The notes below the pieces were generated by a model. It was not told the DNA's origin, made no database searches, and saw only the letters and a program-made list of their open reading frames with translations. This document shows positions 53,982 to 62,155 of a stretch of 64,000 bases of DNA, piece after piece. Numbering within the stretch: position 1 is the stretch's first letter; each line of letters begins with the position of its first letter. Source of the DNA: Dyadobacter subterraneus (GTDB taxonomy: Bacteria; Bacteroidota; Bacteroidia; Cytophagales; Spirosomataceae); the NCBI RefSeq assembly GCF_015221875.1, contig NZ_JACYGY010000001.1, positions 5,310,501-5,374,500 on the forward strand. The letters run 5' to 3'. The position numbers and the translations under genes are program-made.

Positions 53982-54566
53982 ATGCTAAATGCCATCGCCG
54001 CATTCATATTTCGTATTGCCGGTTGGAAAATTATTGGCAGACCACCTTATGAAATAAAAAAAGCAGTTTGGGTTGGCGCACCGCATAATTCCAACTGGGA
54101 TTTTATGGTTTGCCTGGGTGCTCGCGGAGAAATGAAAATAAATGTCGGTTTTCTTGCCAAAAGTCAGCTTTTTAAATGGTATTCGGGTTGGTTGTTCAGA
54201 GCATTGGGTTGTTATCCGGTTTACCGAAACAAATCCGGAAATCTGGTCGAAGCAGTCGCAGCCATGTTTAAGCAAAACGAAACGCTGCACATAGCCATAA
54301 CACCGGAAGGAACACGAAAAGATGTTGAAAGACTGAAAACAGGCTTTTATCATATGGCCCTTCTTTCCGATGTTCCTCTGATTTTGATCGGATTTGATTA
54401 TCCCCGCAAAGGACTTGTCATCAGCGAACCCATTTATTTGTCAGGAGATTTACAAAAAGATCTAAAACCGGTTTTTGATTTTTATCTGACTATCGAAGGA
54501 AATCATAAAACCTGGCTAAATGAATATGAACGTACAGGTGTTATTCCTGGCTTCAATAAAAATTAG
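53982..54566 (+). CDS. 1-acyl-sn-glycerol-3-phosphate acyltransferase-like protein
   Basis: Lysophosphatidic-acid acyltransferase-like protein of 194 aa, small compared with PlsC. The catalytic HX4D is HNSNWD at about residues 36-41 in VWVGAPHNSNWDF. The glycine-rich acceptor motif is ITPEGTRKDVERLKTGFYHMA. The N-terminus has a single hydrophobic helix. The variant with HNSN instead of HxSxxD and a short chain is the family annotated as acyltransferase in Cytophagales. It probably acylates a lipid in the inner leaflet. The gene is 46 bp from the M50 gene. Confidence 0.82.
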   Translation: MLNAIAAFIFRIAGWKIIGRPPYEIKKAVWVGAPHNSNWDFMVCLGARGEMKINVGFLAKSQLFKWYSGWLFRALGCYPVYRNKSGNLVEAVAAMFKQNETLHIAITPEGTRKDVERLKTGFYHMALLSDVPLILIGFDYPRKGLVISEPIYLSGDLQKDLKPVFDFYLTIEGNHKTWLNEYERTGVIPGFNKN

Positions 54567-54641
54567 GTCGCCAATACTTTTACCCCTTAACCAACAAACA
54601 ATTTAAAAGGATAACTTACATAAGAATCCAAATCTTATGTC

Positions 54642-55649
54642 ATGCCATCACGCCGTAAATTTTTACAATTCTGTTTTACAGCTCCGTTTCTTGTTCGGAG
54701 TTTACCTTTTTCTGAAGGAAAAATAAATACCGTAACTGGCGAAATTAATGCGTCCGATCTTGGCAAAACTTTAATTCACGAACACATTCTTGTTGATTTT
54801 ATTGGGGCTGATAAAATCAATCCTAACCGCTGGGATCATCAGAAAGTAATCGATAAAGTGTTGCCCTATTTATTGGAAGCAAAAAATCACGGAATAAAAA
54901 CATTGGTAGAATGCACGCCTGCTTACCTTGGCCGCGACGTATCACTATTAAAAAAACTATCCGGTTTAAGTGGTTTAAATATTCTGACGAATACAGGTTT
55001 TTACGGCGCTTCAGACAACAAATATCTCCCGGAATTCGCCTTTAAAGAAACAGCAGAACAACTAGCCTCACGTTGGATTACCGAATTTAAAAACGGAATT
55101 GACGGAACAGGAATCAAACCCGGCTTTATAAAAATTGGCGTAAATTCAGGAAGCTTATCACCGATTCATCAAAAACTGGTAAGAGCTGCGGCAATAACAC
55201 ATCTCGAAACCGGATTAACAATTTATTCTCACACTGGCCCATCCTTACCTGCTTTTGAAGGAATTGAAATATTGAAAAAAGAAGGCGTTCACCCGGAAGC
55301 GTTTGTCTGGGTTCATGCAAGTAGTTCGGAGGATGATGATTTTCTTAAAGCTGCAAAAATGGGCGCATGGATAAGCCTGGATGGCATTAGTGGAGAAAAT
55401 TTGGAGAAAAACGCTGTCTTGATTGAGTTAATGAAGAATAATAACTTACTCAACAAAGTCCTCATTTCCCACGATGGAGGATGGTATAAACCTGGTGAAG
55501 AAAATGGCGGGACTTTCACAGGTTTCACTACGATATCCGATAAATTTCTTCCTCTTCTGAAAACCAAAGGATTCACAGATTCAGAACTTGATCAGTTATT
55601 GATAAAAAATCCGGCTTCTGCCTTAAAAATCCGGAAACGTAAAGTCTGA
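54642..55649 (+). CDS. Phosphotriesterase-family metallohydrolase with Tat-like signal
   Basis: Amidohydrolase-superfamily protein of 335 aa. The N-terminus begins MPSRRKFLQFC, a twin-arginine SRRxFLx motif followed by a hydrophobic stretch, suggesting Tat export. The binuclear metal site is complete: HEH at about 47-49 (LIHEHIL), the bridging Lys in GFIKIGVNSG, His in YSHTGPS, His in VWVHASSS, and the catalytic Asp in ISHDGGW. Such proteins include lactonases and phosphotriesterases; the true substrate is likely a lactone or phosphate ester. The stop is one base away from the stop of the convergent histidine kinase. Confidence 0.87.
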   Translation: MPSRRKFLQFCFTAPFLVRSLPFSEGKINTVTGEINASDLGKTLIHEHILVDFIGADKINPNRWDHQKVIDKVLPYLLEAKNHGIKTLVECTPAYLGRDVSLLKKLSGLSGLNILTNTGFYGASDNKYLPEFAFKETAEQLASRWITEFKNGIDGTGIKPGFIKIGVNSGSLSPIHQKLVRAAAITHLETGLTIYSHTGPSLPAFEGIEILKKEGVHPEAFVWVHASSSEDDDFLKAAKMGAWISLDGISGENLEKNAVLIELMKNNNLLNKVLISHDGGWYKPGEENGGTFTGFTTISDKFLPLLKTKGFTDSELDQLLIKNPASALKIRKRKV

Positions 55650-55650
55650 T

Positions 55651-56949
55651 TTAATTCGGAACAGAAATCTCAAAAACAGTCCAGCCGTTAATTCCGGAGG
55701 TTAGCGAAAATGTAAAACCGTGACTAAGTAGGATTTCTTTTGTAAGCGTTAATCCTATCCCCTGTCCATCTTTTTTTGTACTGAAAAAAGGATTAAAAAG
55801 TTGAATAGCTGCTTGCTGCTCTATTGGTTTCCCATTATTTCGTATTAACACCTTCCCTCCTGAAACTTTCAGCTGAATCAAATTTCCAGTTTCACAGGCT
55901 TCTATTGCATTTTTAATTACATTGACAAAAACCTGCTCCATTTGTCCGGAATCCAGATCCATCCAAAATTCACCAGTTTCAAAAAAGTCAGTTTCAAGCC
56001 TAATTCCCTTTTGCTCAGCCATAGGACGCATAAATGTTCCTACACTTTTCAGTAAGCCGACAACATCTGTTTTTTCTTTGAAAGGAACTGGCAGGCGGAC
56101 AACATCAGCAAAATTCCGCATAAAAATCGTTAGTTTTTTATTTCTGTCCGAAGCAACGCCAAGTGCCTCCCTCAGATCCAGAAATGAATCTTCTGCCAGA
56201 TAATTTCTGGTCGTTTGAAGAATAGAACCCGTAGCACCGAGCGTATTGTTCACTTCGTGAGCCATCATTCTGATCACTTTTCCATAAGCCTTTTTTTCTG
56301 ATTCCAGAATATCTGTTGTCAACTCTTCAATCATCAAAAAAGATCTCCGAAAACCCTGGTCCATAAAATGGGAACGCTGTACTTTGTAGGTTTCAATACT
56401 ATTAATTTTAACAGTTCTGGATTCCCCATCCTGTAAATCTTCCAACTGGGGAAATAAAGCAAAATCTAATTCTTCCAATTTTTTACCCAGCCAGAAATCC
56501 TCATTTTTTTGAAATAATCTTCTCGCTTTTTCATTAACAGAAGTAATTTTTTCATCAAAATCCATAATCAGAATAGCGATCGGTGAAGCCTCAATCAGCT
56601 TTTCCAGAAAGAAATGTTGTTCGTTTAATTTGATCCTTTCCTCTCTGAGTTGATCAATCATGAGATTATAAACCTCAATTAAAATATCAATTTCACTCTT
56701 GCCGGTTTGTACAAATTTTATCGCAAAATCCTTATCCTTTATCGCTTCAATACCAGATCGAACATATTCTATCGGCCTTAAAAAATCTCTATAAATCTGT
56801 ACTGATATGATGATAGAAATCAGGATTAAAACTTCCGAGGCTATAAAATAGATTTTTTGATCTCTGAGCAATACAAAGATCATCACTATCAACACGATAT
56901 GAAGTATTCCAATAAATAAAATGTAACGAAGCCGCAGCGAGATTTTCAT
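55651..56949 (-). CDS. Membrane-bound NtrB-type sensor histidine kinase
   Basis: Kinase of 432 aa with two membrane helices at residues about 8-27 and 35-52 and almost no periplasmic loop. A HAMP-like segment (IEYVRSGIEAIKDKDF) and a PAS domain (about 112-215) follow. Phospho-acceptor His231 is in MMAHEVNNTLGATGS, an NtrB-type H-box. The ATPase domain has VIKNAIEAC, VLIRNNGKPI and DGQGIGLTLTKEIL. It is encoded 15 bp downstream of the sigma-54 response regulator, its obvious partner, and next to the efflux genes. The signal probably comes from the membrane or the ABC system. Confidence 0.9.
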   Translation of the reverse strand: MKISLRLRYILFIGILHIVLIVMIFVLLRDQKIYFIASEVLILISIIISVQIYRDFLRPIEYVRSGIEAIKDKDFAIKFVQTGKSEIDILIEVYNLMIDQLREERIKLNEQHFFLEKLIEASPIAILIMDFDEKITSVNEKARRLFQKNEDFWLGKKLEELDFALFPQLEDLQDGESRTVKINSIETYKVQRSHFMDQGFRRSFLMIEELTTDILESEKKAYGKVIRMMAHEVNNTLGATGSILQTTRNYLAEDSFLDLREALGVASDRNKKLTIFMRNFADVVRLPVPFKEKTDVVGLLKSVGTFMRPMAEQKGIRLETDFFETGEFWMDLDSGQMEQVFVNVIKNAIEACETGNLIQLKVSGGKVLIRNNGKPIEQQAAIQLFNPFFSTKKDGQGIGLTLTKEILLSHGFTFSLTSGINGWTVFEISVPN

Positions 56950-56964
56950 GAAGATGAGTACAGA

Positions 56965-58335
56965 TTAGTTTTCAGATTCATAGGAAATCCCATACTTTTC
57001 CAGTCGGCGGTACAAGGCAAATCTGGTAATTCCAAGTGCCCTGGCGACTTTTGATATTTTCTGCTGATGGAATTCCATGGCACGGATAATCATCTGATAT
57101 TCCATTTCTTCCAATGTTATCGTCCCAACCTCCGGCAATGAACTTTTAACGGTTGGGCGCAAATCAGAATTCATATTTTGTTTGAAATCTTCCACTTCAA
57201 GTATGTCATCTCCGGCTAGTAAAACGGTACGTTCTACTATATTTTTTAGCTGACGAATATTACCCTGCAAGGTCAGTGTTTTCAGCCATTTCAATGCCGT
57301 TGTGCTAAGTTGTAAAGCTGGTCGTTCATAAATTACTTTTAAATTATTCATGAAAAAATCAGCCAGAATAGGAATATCTCCTGGTCGTTCTCTTAATGCG
57401 GGAAGCTTTACAGTAATCAAATTAATTCTATAAAAGAGATCTTCTCTGAAAGTACCTTGCGCTACCATTTCTTCCAGATTACGATTGGTAGCACAGATAA
57501 TCCTGACATCCACAGTCCTACTTTTACTGCTTCCCAAAGGTTCAAAAGTTCTTTCCTGCAAAACTCTCAGCAATTTCACCTGACTGGCAAGATCCAGTTC
57601 CCCTATTTCATCCAGAAAAATGGTTCCCTTATGCGCCATTTCAAACCGACCAGCCCGATCTGTTTTTGCATCTGTAAAAGCACCCCGAACGTGACCAAAC
57701 AATTCGCTTTCAAACAAAGTCGATGAAATTCCTCCCAGATTAACTTTTACAAATGGCTTCGTTTTTCTTTTGCTATTGGTATGAATCGCTTCGGCAATTA
57801 ATTCTTTCCCGGTTCCGCTTTCTCCTGTAATTAGTACGGGCGCGTCTGTTGCGGAAACACGACCGACTGTTTCCAGTATTTGCAGCAGCTTGGGATCTTC
57901 TCCTACGATATTTTCAAAATGATATTTCTGTTCCAGTTTCCGACGGTTGGCAGTTTGTGGTGCCTGATGTGCCAGGTTTAAAATCGTATTGATGGATTGA
58001 AGGAGATATTCATTTTGCCAGGGTTTGGTAATAAAATCTCTGGCGCCTTCCTTCATACCTTTTACTGCAAGATCAATCGTTCCCCAACCGGTAATAAGTA
58101 TGACGGGAATCTTTGGATTATACTTATGAATTCTTTGAAGTAAATGCATGCCTTCATCTCCGGAAGTTTCAATGGAAAAATTCAGGTCTAATAGAATTAA
58201 TTCAGGGATATCATTTTTCAATACTTCAAATGTGTCCTCAGGCGAGCCGGCACCTTTGACACTGAATCCTTCTTTTTTGAGGAGAAGAGCAAGTGAGGTT
58301 CTGATGGCCAGGTCGTCGTCTACTATGAGGATCAT
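56965..58335 (-). CDS. Sigma-54-dependent response regulator (NtrC family)
   Basis: 456 aa: receiver domain with acceptor Asp50 (LILLDLNF) and Lys in FITKPWQ; AAA+ domain with Walker A GESGTGKE at 171-178 and the sigma-54-contacting GAFTDA loop at 218-223; ESELFGH and R-finger region; and a Fis-type helix-turn-helix at the C-terminus (ISKVARALGITRFALYRRLEKYGI). It should activate sigma-54 promoters upstream of the efflux genes. No TGGCAC-N5-TTGC element was seen in the visible spacers, so the target promoter may lie beyond the right edge. Downstream: its kinase, 15 bp. Confidence 0.93.
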   Translation of the reverse strand: MILIVDDDLAIRTSLALLLKKEGFSVKGAGSPEDTFEVLKNDIPELILLDLNFSIETSGDEGMHLLQRIHKYNPKIPVILITGWGTIDLAVKGMKEGARDFITKPWQNEYLLQSINTILNLAHQAPQTANRRKLEQKYHFENIVGEDPKLLQILETVGRVSATDAPVLITGESGTGKELIAEAIHTNSKRKTKPFVKVNLGGISSTLFESELFGHVRGAFTDAKTDRAGRFEMAHKGTIFLDEIGELDLASQVKLLRVLQERTFEPLGSSKSRTVDVRIICATNRNLEEMVAQGTFREDLFYRINLITVKLPALRERPGDIPILADFFMNNLKVIYERPALQLSTTALKWLKTLTLQGNIRQLKNIVERTVLLAGDDILEVEDFKQNMNSDLRPTVKSSLPEVGTITLEEMEYQMIIRAMEFHQQKISKVARALGITRFALYRRLEKYGISYESEN

Positions 58336-58348
58336 AAGGTTTGGTTTA

Positions 58349-58470
58349 TTTCACGCAAAGGTTTTGAGGTTGGTAAAGAGCGTGGAGTTAAGGTTAAAGA
58401 TTGTTTTAGCAGGCAAAATACGCAAAAGATTCTTAGCGTACTTTGCCCTTCTTTTTTGCTTTGTGTGAAA
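58349..58470. repeat. Inverted repeat with nested hairpin in efflux operon spacer
   Basis: TTTCACGCAAAG (58349-58360) and CTTTGTGTGAAA (58459-58470) pair over 11 of 12 bases. Inside, GGCAAAATACGC (58412-58423) pairs with GCGTACTTTGCC (58436-58447) over 11 of 12. It nearly fills the 146-bp spacer between the permease and regulator genes. The CACGCAAAGG core resembles a repeat that is common in Bacteroidota genomes. Confidence 0.65.
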
Positions 58471-58481
58471 CCCTTAAAATC

Positions 58482-59651
58482 TTAATCTTCATGCAAAGCA
58501 ATCGCCGGATGAATCCTCGAAGCCTGTCTACTCGGATACCATGCGCAGAGTGTAACAATCAAATAAATGATCAGAACGGCTGCAAGGATCGCCGTCACAT
58601 AAATTCCCGCCGCAACATCAAAAACATTAAGCAATGGAAACTGCACAGCGAATAATAATCCCAGGATCAGACTGAAGGTTGCCAAAACCCATATCTCGCC
58701 TAAAAACTGCGTAGTCACTTTTCCTTCTGTCGCGCCCATTGCCCGCCTTAATCCAATTTCGCCTCGTCTTCTTGCAATGCTGAGATTTAGAATTCCAAAT
58801 AGCCCCAAAGCTACGTTGATTAAAAGAAAACTACATACGATGAGAAATATAAGTACCGGAATAAGCGTCATATCGTGTTGCTGCTGGCGCGCATCCTTTA
58901 AATAAACAATTTCCGTACTCCATCCTTTGGCTATCGAAGCAATATTTTTGACCAATTTTGCCTCAAAAACTGCATCTGTTCCGGGTTTCACATGAATTAC
59001 CAACGCCTTATTCCAGGTATCGCCCGACTTTAACAATTCAAACATGTACGGTTTATTTTCCATAAATTCCGCCTTGTCTTTGTAATAATCAATCACACCC
59101 GAAACAATCCAGACTCCTTTTCCATCATTATCTCCCAAAATTTTACCCACAGCACTTTCATTTTCAAAAAGCTGTTTTTCGGCTTTACGGTTAATCACAA
59201 CCGGCCGGTATTTACCAACGCTATCCGCATTTCGATACCATTTTCCTTCCACCATCGGAATGTCGATCGTTTTGCTCAGGTTTTCATCCGCGGAAATAAA
59301 AGTGATCTGTGATGATGCATTTTTGTACTTGATAGTTCTCCCGTTGTTGCTGTGCGAAAAAGGATAACTGTCGCTCATCCTTGACAACGATTCTACTTCC
59401 GGAAATGCCTTAACCTGTTGAAATATCGTTTCGATTTTTTCCTGAATCGCTACTGTATCCTGGTTATTATTCAAACTAATAGCCCACACATTATCATATT
59501 GAAATCCAAGTGGTTGAAGATAATTCCGAACGTTGTAGGCAATCAGTGTTGCCAGACCAAACAGCACCAGAAACGATGCCCAAATTTCAATAATCAGCAG
59601 CGCGTGCGTCTGCTTTTTATTCCATATCAATTTAAAAAGATGTCGTATCAT
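58482..59651 (-). CDS. ABC transporter permease, FtsX/MacB type (second permease)
   Basis: 389 aa from the ATG at 59651. An ATG 32 codons upstream (59747) exists but its extra sequence is encoded by the spacer repeat, and the internal ATG gives a typical start (MIRHLFKLIWNKKQTHALL). Parts: a first membrane helix about 20-43, a periplasmic MacB-like domain about 60-250, and three membrane helices at the C-terminus with the FtsX motif SIARRRGEIGLRRAMGATE. It probably works with the ATPase at 61093-61755 in exporting a lipid, peptide or antibiotic. Codes for the downstream partner of the permease at 59754-61001. Confidence 0.85.
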   Translation of the reverse strand: MIRHLFKLIWNKKQTHALLIIEIWASFLVLFGLATLIAYNVRNYLQPLGFQYDNVWAISLNNNQDTVAIQEKIETIFQQVKAFPEVESLSRMSDSYPFSHSNNGRTIKYKNASSQITFISADENLSKTIDIPMVEGKWYRNADSVGKYRPVVINRKAEKQLFENESAVGKILGDNDGKGVWIVSGVIDYYKDKAEFMENKPYMFELLKSGDTWNKALVIHVKPGTDAVFEAKLVKNIASIAKGWSTEIVYLKDARQQQHDMTLIPVLIFLIVCSFLLINVALGLFGILNLSIARRRGEIGLRRAMGATEGKVTTQFLGEIWVLATFSLILGLLFAVQFPLLNVFDVAAGIYVTAILAAVLIIYLIVTLCAWYPSRQASRIHPAIALHED

Positions 59652-59663
59652 GGGGAGAAGATT

Positions 59664-59740
59664 AATTAGTGAATGTGAGATGATGGAATGAGCGAATGTG
59701 GGGTGATAGGATTTTACTGCTGGTTTATCATTCACTAATT
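59664..59740. repeat. Inverted repeat between the two permease genes
   Basis: AATTAGTGAATG (59664-59675) pairs perfectly with CATTCACTAATT (59729-59740). The intervening sequence contains GAATGAG/GAATGTG words of the same kind as the larger repeat at 61033-61087. Confidence 0.65.
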
Positions 59741-59753
59741 CTATCATTCAAAA

Positions 59754-61001
59754 TTATGATTTAAGAGCCTCGATGATGCTTAGTTTTGACATTCGCAATG
59801 CTGGCAGGACGCCTGATAATAATCCAAAAACAAGGCAAACCGCTATGCTTACGGAAAACACCTGAAGATTTATTGCCAGGTCCGCATAGGCAATCCAGCC
59901 ACTTGCATTGATGATGTTGATCAGAATATAGGTGAGGATTAACGCGATGGTTCCTCCGATGAACGTGATGAAAACATTTTCAACAATAAACTGCCACATC
60001 AAAGTTTTTATCGGTGCTCCAAAGGCTTTCCTGACCCCGATTTCCGAAGCTCTTTCCAGTATGCGACCCACATTCAAATTGACCAGATTTATAGCGGGAA
60101 GTCCCATGACCATCAGCATAATAAAACCTATAACACCATAAAAAATATTTTTCAATCCGGGTCCACCATTCAAAATCGTCATAATAAAATGTTCCAGATA
60201 TGGATCACTTCTAACTTCAAGTTCAGAATACTTGAAGTCGCCCTGCATTCCTGGCAAAGGAATTCTTCCAATCTGACTTTGAAATTCACTTTGAACGGTT
60301 TTTAAATCTCCTTTACTTTTTGCCAGAATCATCGCTATAAAGTTGCCACGCATTCCCGTGTTCTGGTAATTACTTTTGGGCGCTGTATACGGGAAATATA
60401 TGTCAGCATGCGTAAATGGTCTTGTGATAGGACTCCCTTTTACCACACCTAAAACTTTATAATTTATGTTTTCAATCTCTACATTTTTCCCAACTACAGG
60501 CTCATCCGAATTTGAAAAATATTGTTTTTTGAAGTTGTCCGTGATAACTGCCACATAATCTCCGTTTTTTATATTTTGTTCATTAAATGGCTTTCCTTCA
60601 ACAAAATCAAAATCAGCAACGCGCCAGAAATCGGCATCCGAAAAAGTGATATTCAGTTTGATTTTCTGAGAACCTACATAAGCATTTGATCCGTTAAAAT
60701 AGGAGAAAATGGCAGCGCGTTCTGCGGTTTTAAGTGTTTTGGCATAGTCATTCAAAAACTTGAAACTCATAGGTCCGGACATCATCGAGTGAGCAGTTGA
60801 ATCAGACATGACCATCCTTTCAACGTAAAGCGTTCTGTCTCTTTTTGTTTCCGGGTAATGCGCCCCGATCAAATGATCCAGAAATGAGGTTAAAAGCATA
60901 AGCACGGTGAGCGTGAGACTTATACCAAACAAGGTGATAAATGTATAGAAAGGATGCCGCAGCAAAACTTTCCAGGCAATTTTTATATAGTTAGCGAGCA
61001 T
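59754..61001 (-). CDS. ABC transporter permease, FtsX/MacB type (first permease)
   Basis: 415 aa from the ATG at 61001 (MLANYIKIAWKVLLRHPFYT). An upstream ATG at 61058 would add 19 residues encoded by the spacer repeat. Parts: a first membrane helix about 19-42, a long periplasmic MacB-like core domain, and three C-terminal membrane helices with the FtsX signature NLNVGRILERASEIGVRKAFGAP. Two single-FtsX permeases of about 400 aa probably form a heterodimer. Lies downstream of the ATPase gene with a 91-bp spacer carrying a hairpin. Confidence 0.87.
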   Translation of the reverse strand: MLANYIKIAWKVLLRHPFYTFITLFGISLTLTVLMLLTSFLDHLIGAHYPETKRDRTLYVERMVMSDSTAHSMMSGPMSFKFLNDYAKTLKTAERAAIFSYFNGSNAYVGSQKIKLNITFSDADFWRVADFDFVEGKPFNEQNIKNGDYVAVITDNFKKQYFSNSDEPVVGKNVEIENINYKVLGVVKGSPITRPFTHADIYFPYTAPKSNYQNTGMRGNFIAMILAKSKGDLKTVQSEFQSQIGRIPLPGMQGDFKYSELEVRSDPYLEHFIMTILNGGPGLKNIFYGVIGFIMLMVMGLPAINLVNLNVGRILERASEIGVRKAFGAPIKTLMWQFIVENVFITFIGGTIALILTYILINIINASGWIAYADLAINLQVFSVSIAVCLVFGLLSGVLPALRMSKLSIIEALKS

Positions 61002-61032
61002 GGGAATTAATGATTGAATGAGTGAGTGATAG

Positions 61033-61087
61033 AATGAGTGAATGATTGAATGAGCCAATTATTCTCTCATTCAATCATTCACTCATT
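61033..61087. repeat. Perfect 22-bp inverted repeat between ATPase and permease genes
   Basis: Left arm 61033-61054 and right arm 61066-61087 are exact reverse complements with an 11-nt loop. The arms are built from GAATGA/GTGA tetranucleotide words. On the minus-strand mRNA it lies directly between the ATPase stop and the first permease start; it has no T-run and so is not a normal terminator. Confidence 0.85.
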
Positions 61088-61092
61088 TAACA

Positions 61093-61755
61093 TTAAAGTA
61101 CCTGCGTTCCGTCGAACAGTCTGATTAACCGATGTGTTCTTTTGGCCATGGCGTCATCGTGTGTTACCATCACGATTGTGGCTCCGTTTTCATTCAGGTT
61201 TTGTAGAATACTTATAATTTCGTTTCCCATCGCGCTGTCTAGGTTTCCGGTTGGCTCATCGGCCAGGATTATTTCAGGTTTTCCAACGATGGCGCGGGCG
61301 ATGGCTACACGCTGTTTTTGTCCGCCTGATAATTGTTTGGGAAAGTGTTTCATCCGGTTGGCCAATCCTACTTTTTCTAACGCTTCTTCTGCCAGTTCTC
61401 TGCGCTGTTTGGCATTACTTTCACGATATAGTAAAGGAATTTCTACGTTATCAACCACGGACAAATCGTTGATCAAATGGAAGCTTTGGAAAATAAAACC
61501 CAGTTTCTGGTTTCTCAAATGGGCCAGTTCTTTGTCATGAAATTTTTCGACTTTCAATCCGTCAATTTCAATAATTCCTTTTGACGGTGCGTCGAGCAAT
61601 CCAATGATGTTTAAGAGCGTACTTTTTCCGCAACCCGACGGCCCCATAATGGATACAAATTCTCCTTTTTTTACATCAATGTTGATGTTGTTGAGTGCTA
61701 ATGTTTCAATAGAACTGGTTCTGTAAACTTTTTCAACGTTTTGTAATTTGATCAT
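61093..61755 (-). CDS. ABC transporter ATPase (MacB/LolD type)
   Basis: 220 aa ATPase. Walker A GPSGCGKST is at residues 38-46, signature LSGGQKQ at 142-148, Walker B ILADEPTGNLDS with the H-loop His in MVTHDDAM. The length, the Q-loop FIFQSFHLI and the DEPTGNLD text place it in the MacB/LolD/FtsE group. It energises the two FtsX-type permeases. The upstream spacer of 399 bp with REPIN-like repeats separates it from tolC. Confidence 0.93.
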   Translation of the reverse strand: MIKLQNVEKVYRTSSIETLALNNINIDVKKGEFVSIMGPSGCGKSTLLNIIGLLDAPSKGIIEIDGLKVEKFHDKELAHLRNQKLGFIFQSFHLINDLSVVDNVEIPLLYRESNAKQRRELAEEALEKVGLANRMKHFPKQLSGGQKQRVAIARAIVGKPEIILADEPTGNLDSAMGNEIISILQNLNENGATIVMVTHDDAMAKRTHRLIRLFDGTQVL

Positions 61756-62154
61756 GGCTGTTATGGTTTTTAAATAAATATTTTTGGATTCCTTCTGATG
61801 TCCTGATTATTTCGTCTTAATATTTTATTTCGATCATTTTATTTTGGTCCTCGTTAGGGCGACGGTTGGGGCGCTCCTCGTGGTCGCCCGTTCCGATCCG
61901 GGATCCTGGATTGGGCAATAATTTATTTGGATATCGTTTGGCGTTGATAACATTCCGTGATTCTCATCTGTAACGTTCTTCTGGCTCATGTCGGCAATTC
62001 TCTGGCAACTGACGTTGGCAATGTTCTGGCGATCGGGGTTGGCAAAAAAGGGCGATCATGGCTGGCAAAAAGGGTGACCAATGCGGGCAAAAAGGCCGAC
62101 CATGGCTGGCAAAAAGGCGACAGGTGGCAAAAAGGGCGACCACAAGGGTCGCCC
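61756..62154. other. Repeat-rich spacer between ABC genes and tolC
   Basis: 399 bp. It holds two inverted 22-nt palindromic units and degenerate tandem GGCAAAAAGG copies (listed separately) plus the tolC terminator. Two apparent plus-strand ORFs here only translate the repeats. No sigma-54 element was found. A promoter for the ABC genes may lie in the AT-rich part at 61756-61850 but cannot be placed. Confidence 0.6.
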
Positions 62155-62155
62155 C
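61868..62155. repeat. REPIN-like pair of inverted palindromic units with tandem repeats inside
   Basis: The 22-nt unit at 62134-62155 (GGGCGACCACAAGG followed by GTCGCCCC) recurs inverted at 61868-61889 (19 of 22 identical). Each unit is itself palindromic, GGGCGACC against GGTCGCCC. Between them, from 62041, are five degenerate units of about 18-23 bp that begin GGCAAAAAGG and end in GACC, ATGGCT or similar. Confidence 0.75.
62129..62154 (-). terminator. tolC terminator formed by the repeat unit
   Basis: On the minus strand, directly after the tolC TAG (complement of 62155-62157), GGGCGACC pairs with GGTCGCCC around a 5-nt loop, followed by five T. This is a canonical Rho-independent terminator. 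Confidence 0.8.

Noticed and set aside
59652..59747. N-terminal extension of the second permease from an ATG at 59747
   Set aside because: The extra 32 residues come from the inverted-repeat spacer and have no membrane or domain character; the ATG at 59651 fits the family.
61002..61058. N-terminal extension of the first permease from an ATG at 61058
   Set aside because: The His/Ser/Ile-rich 19 residues are encoded by the GAATGA-type repeat; the ATG at 61001 gives the normal start.
62041..62150. CRISPR or minisatellite array
   Set aside because: Unit length is irregular and there are no spacers of constant length; the units look like decayed REP/terminator copies.
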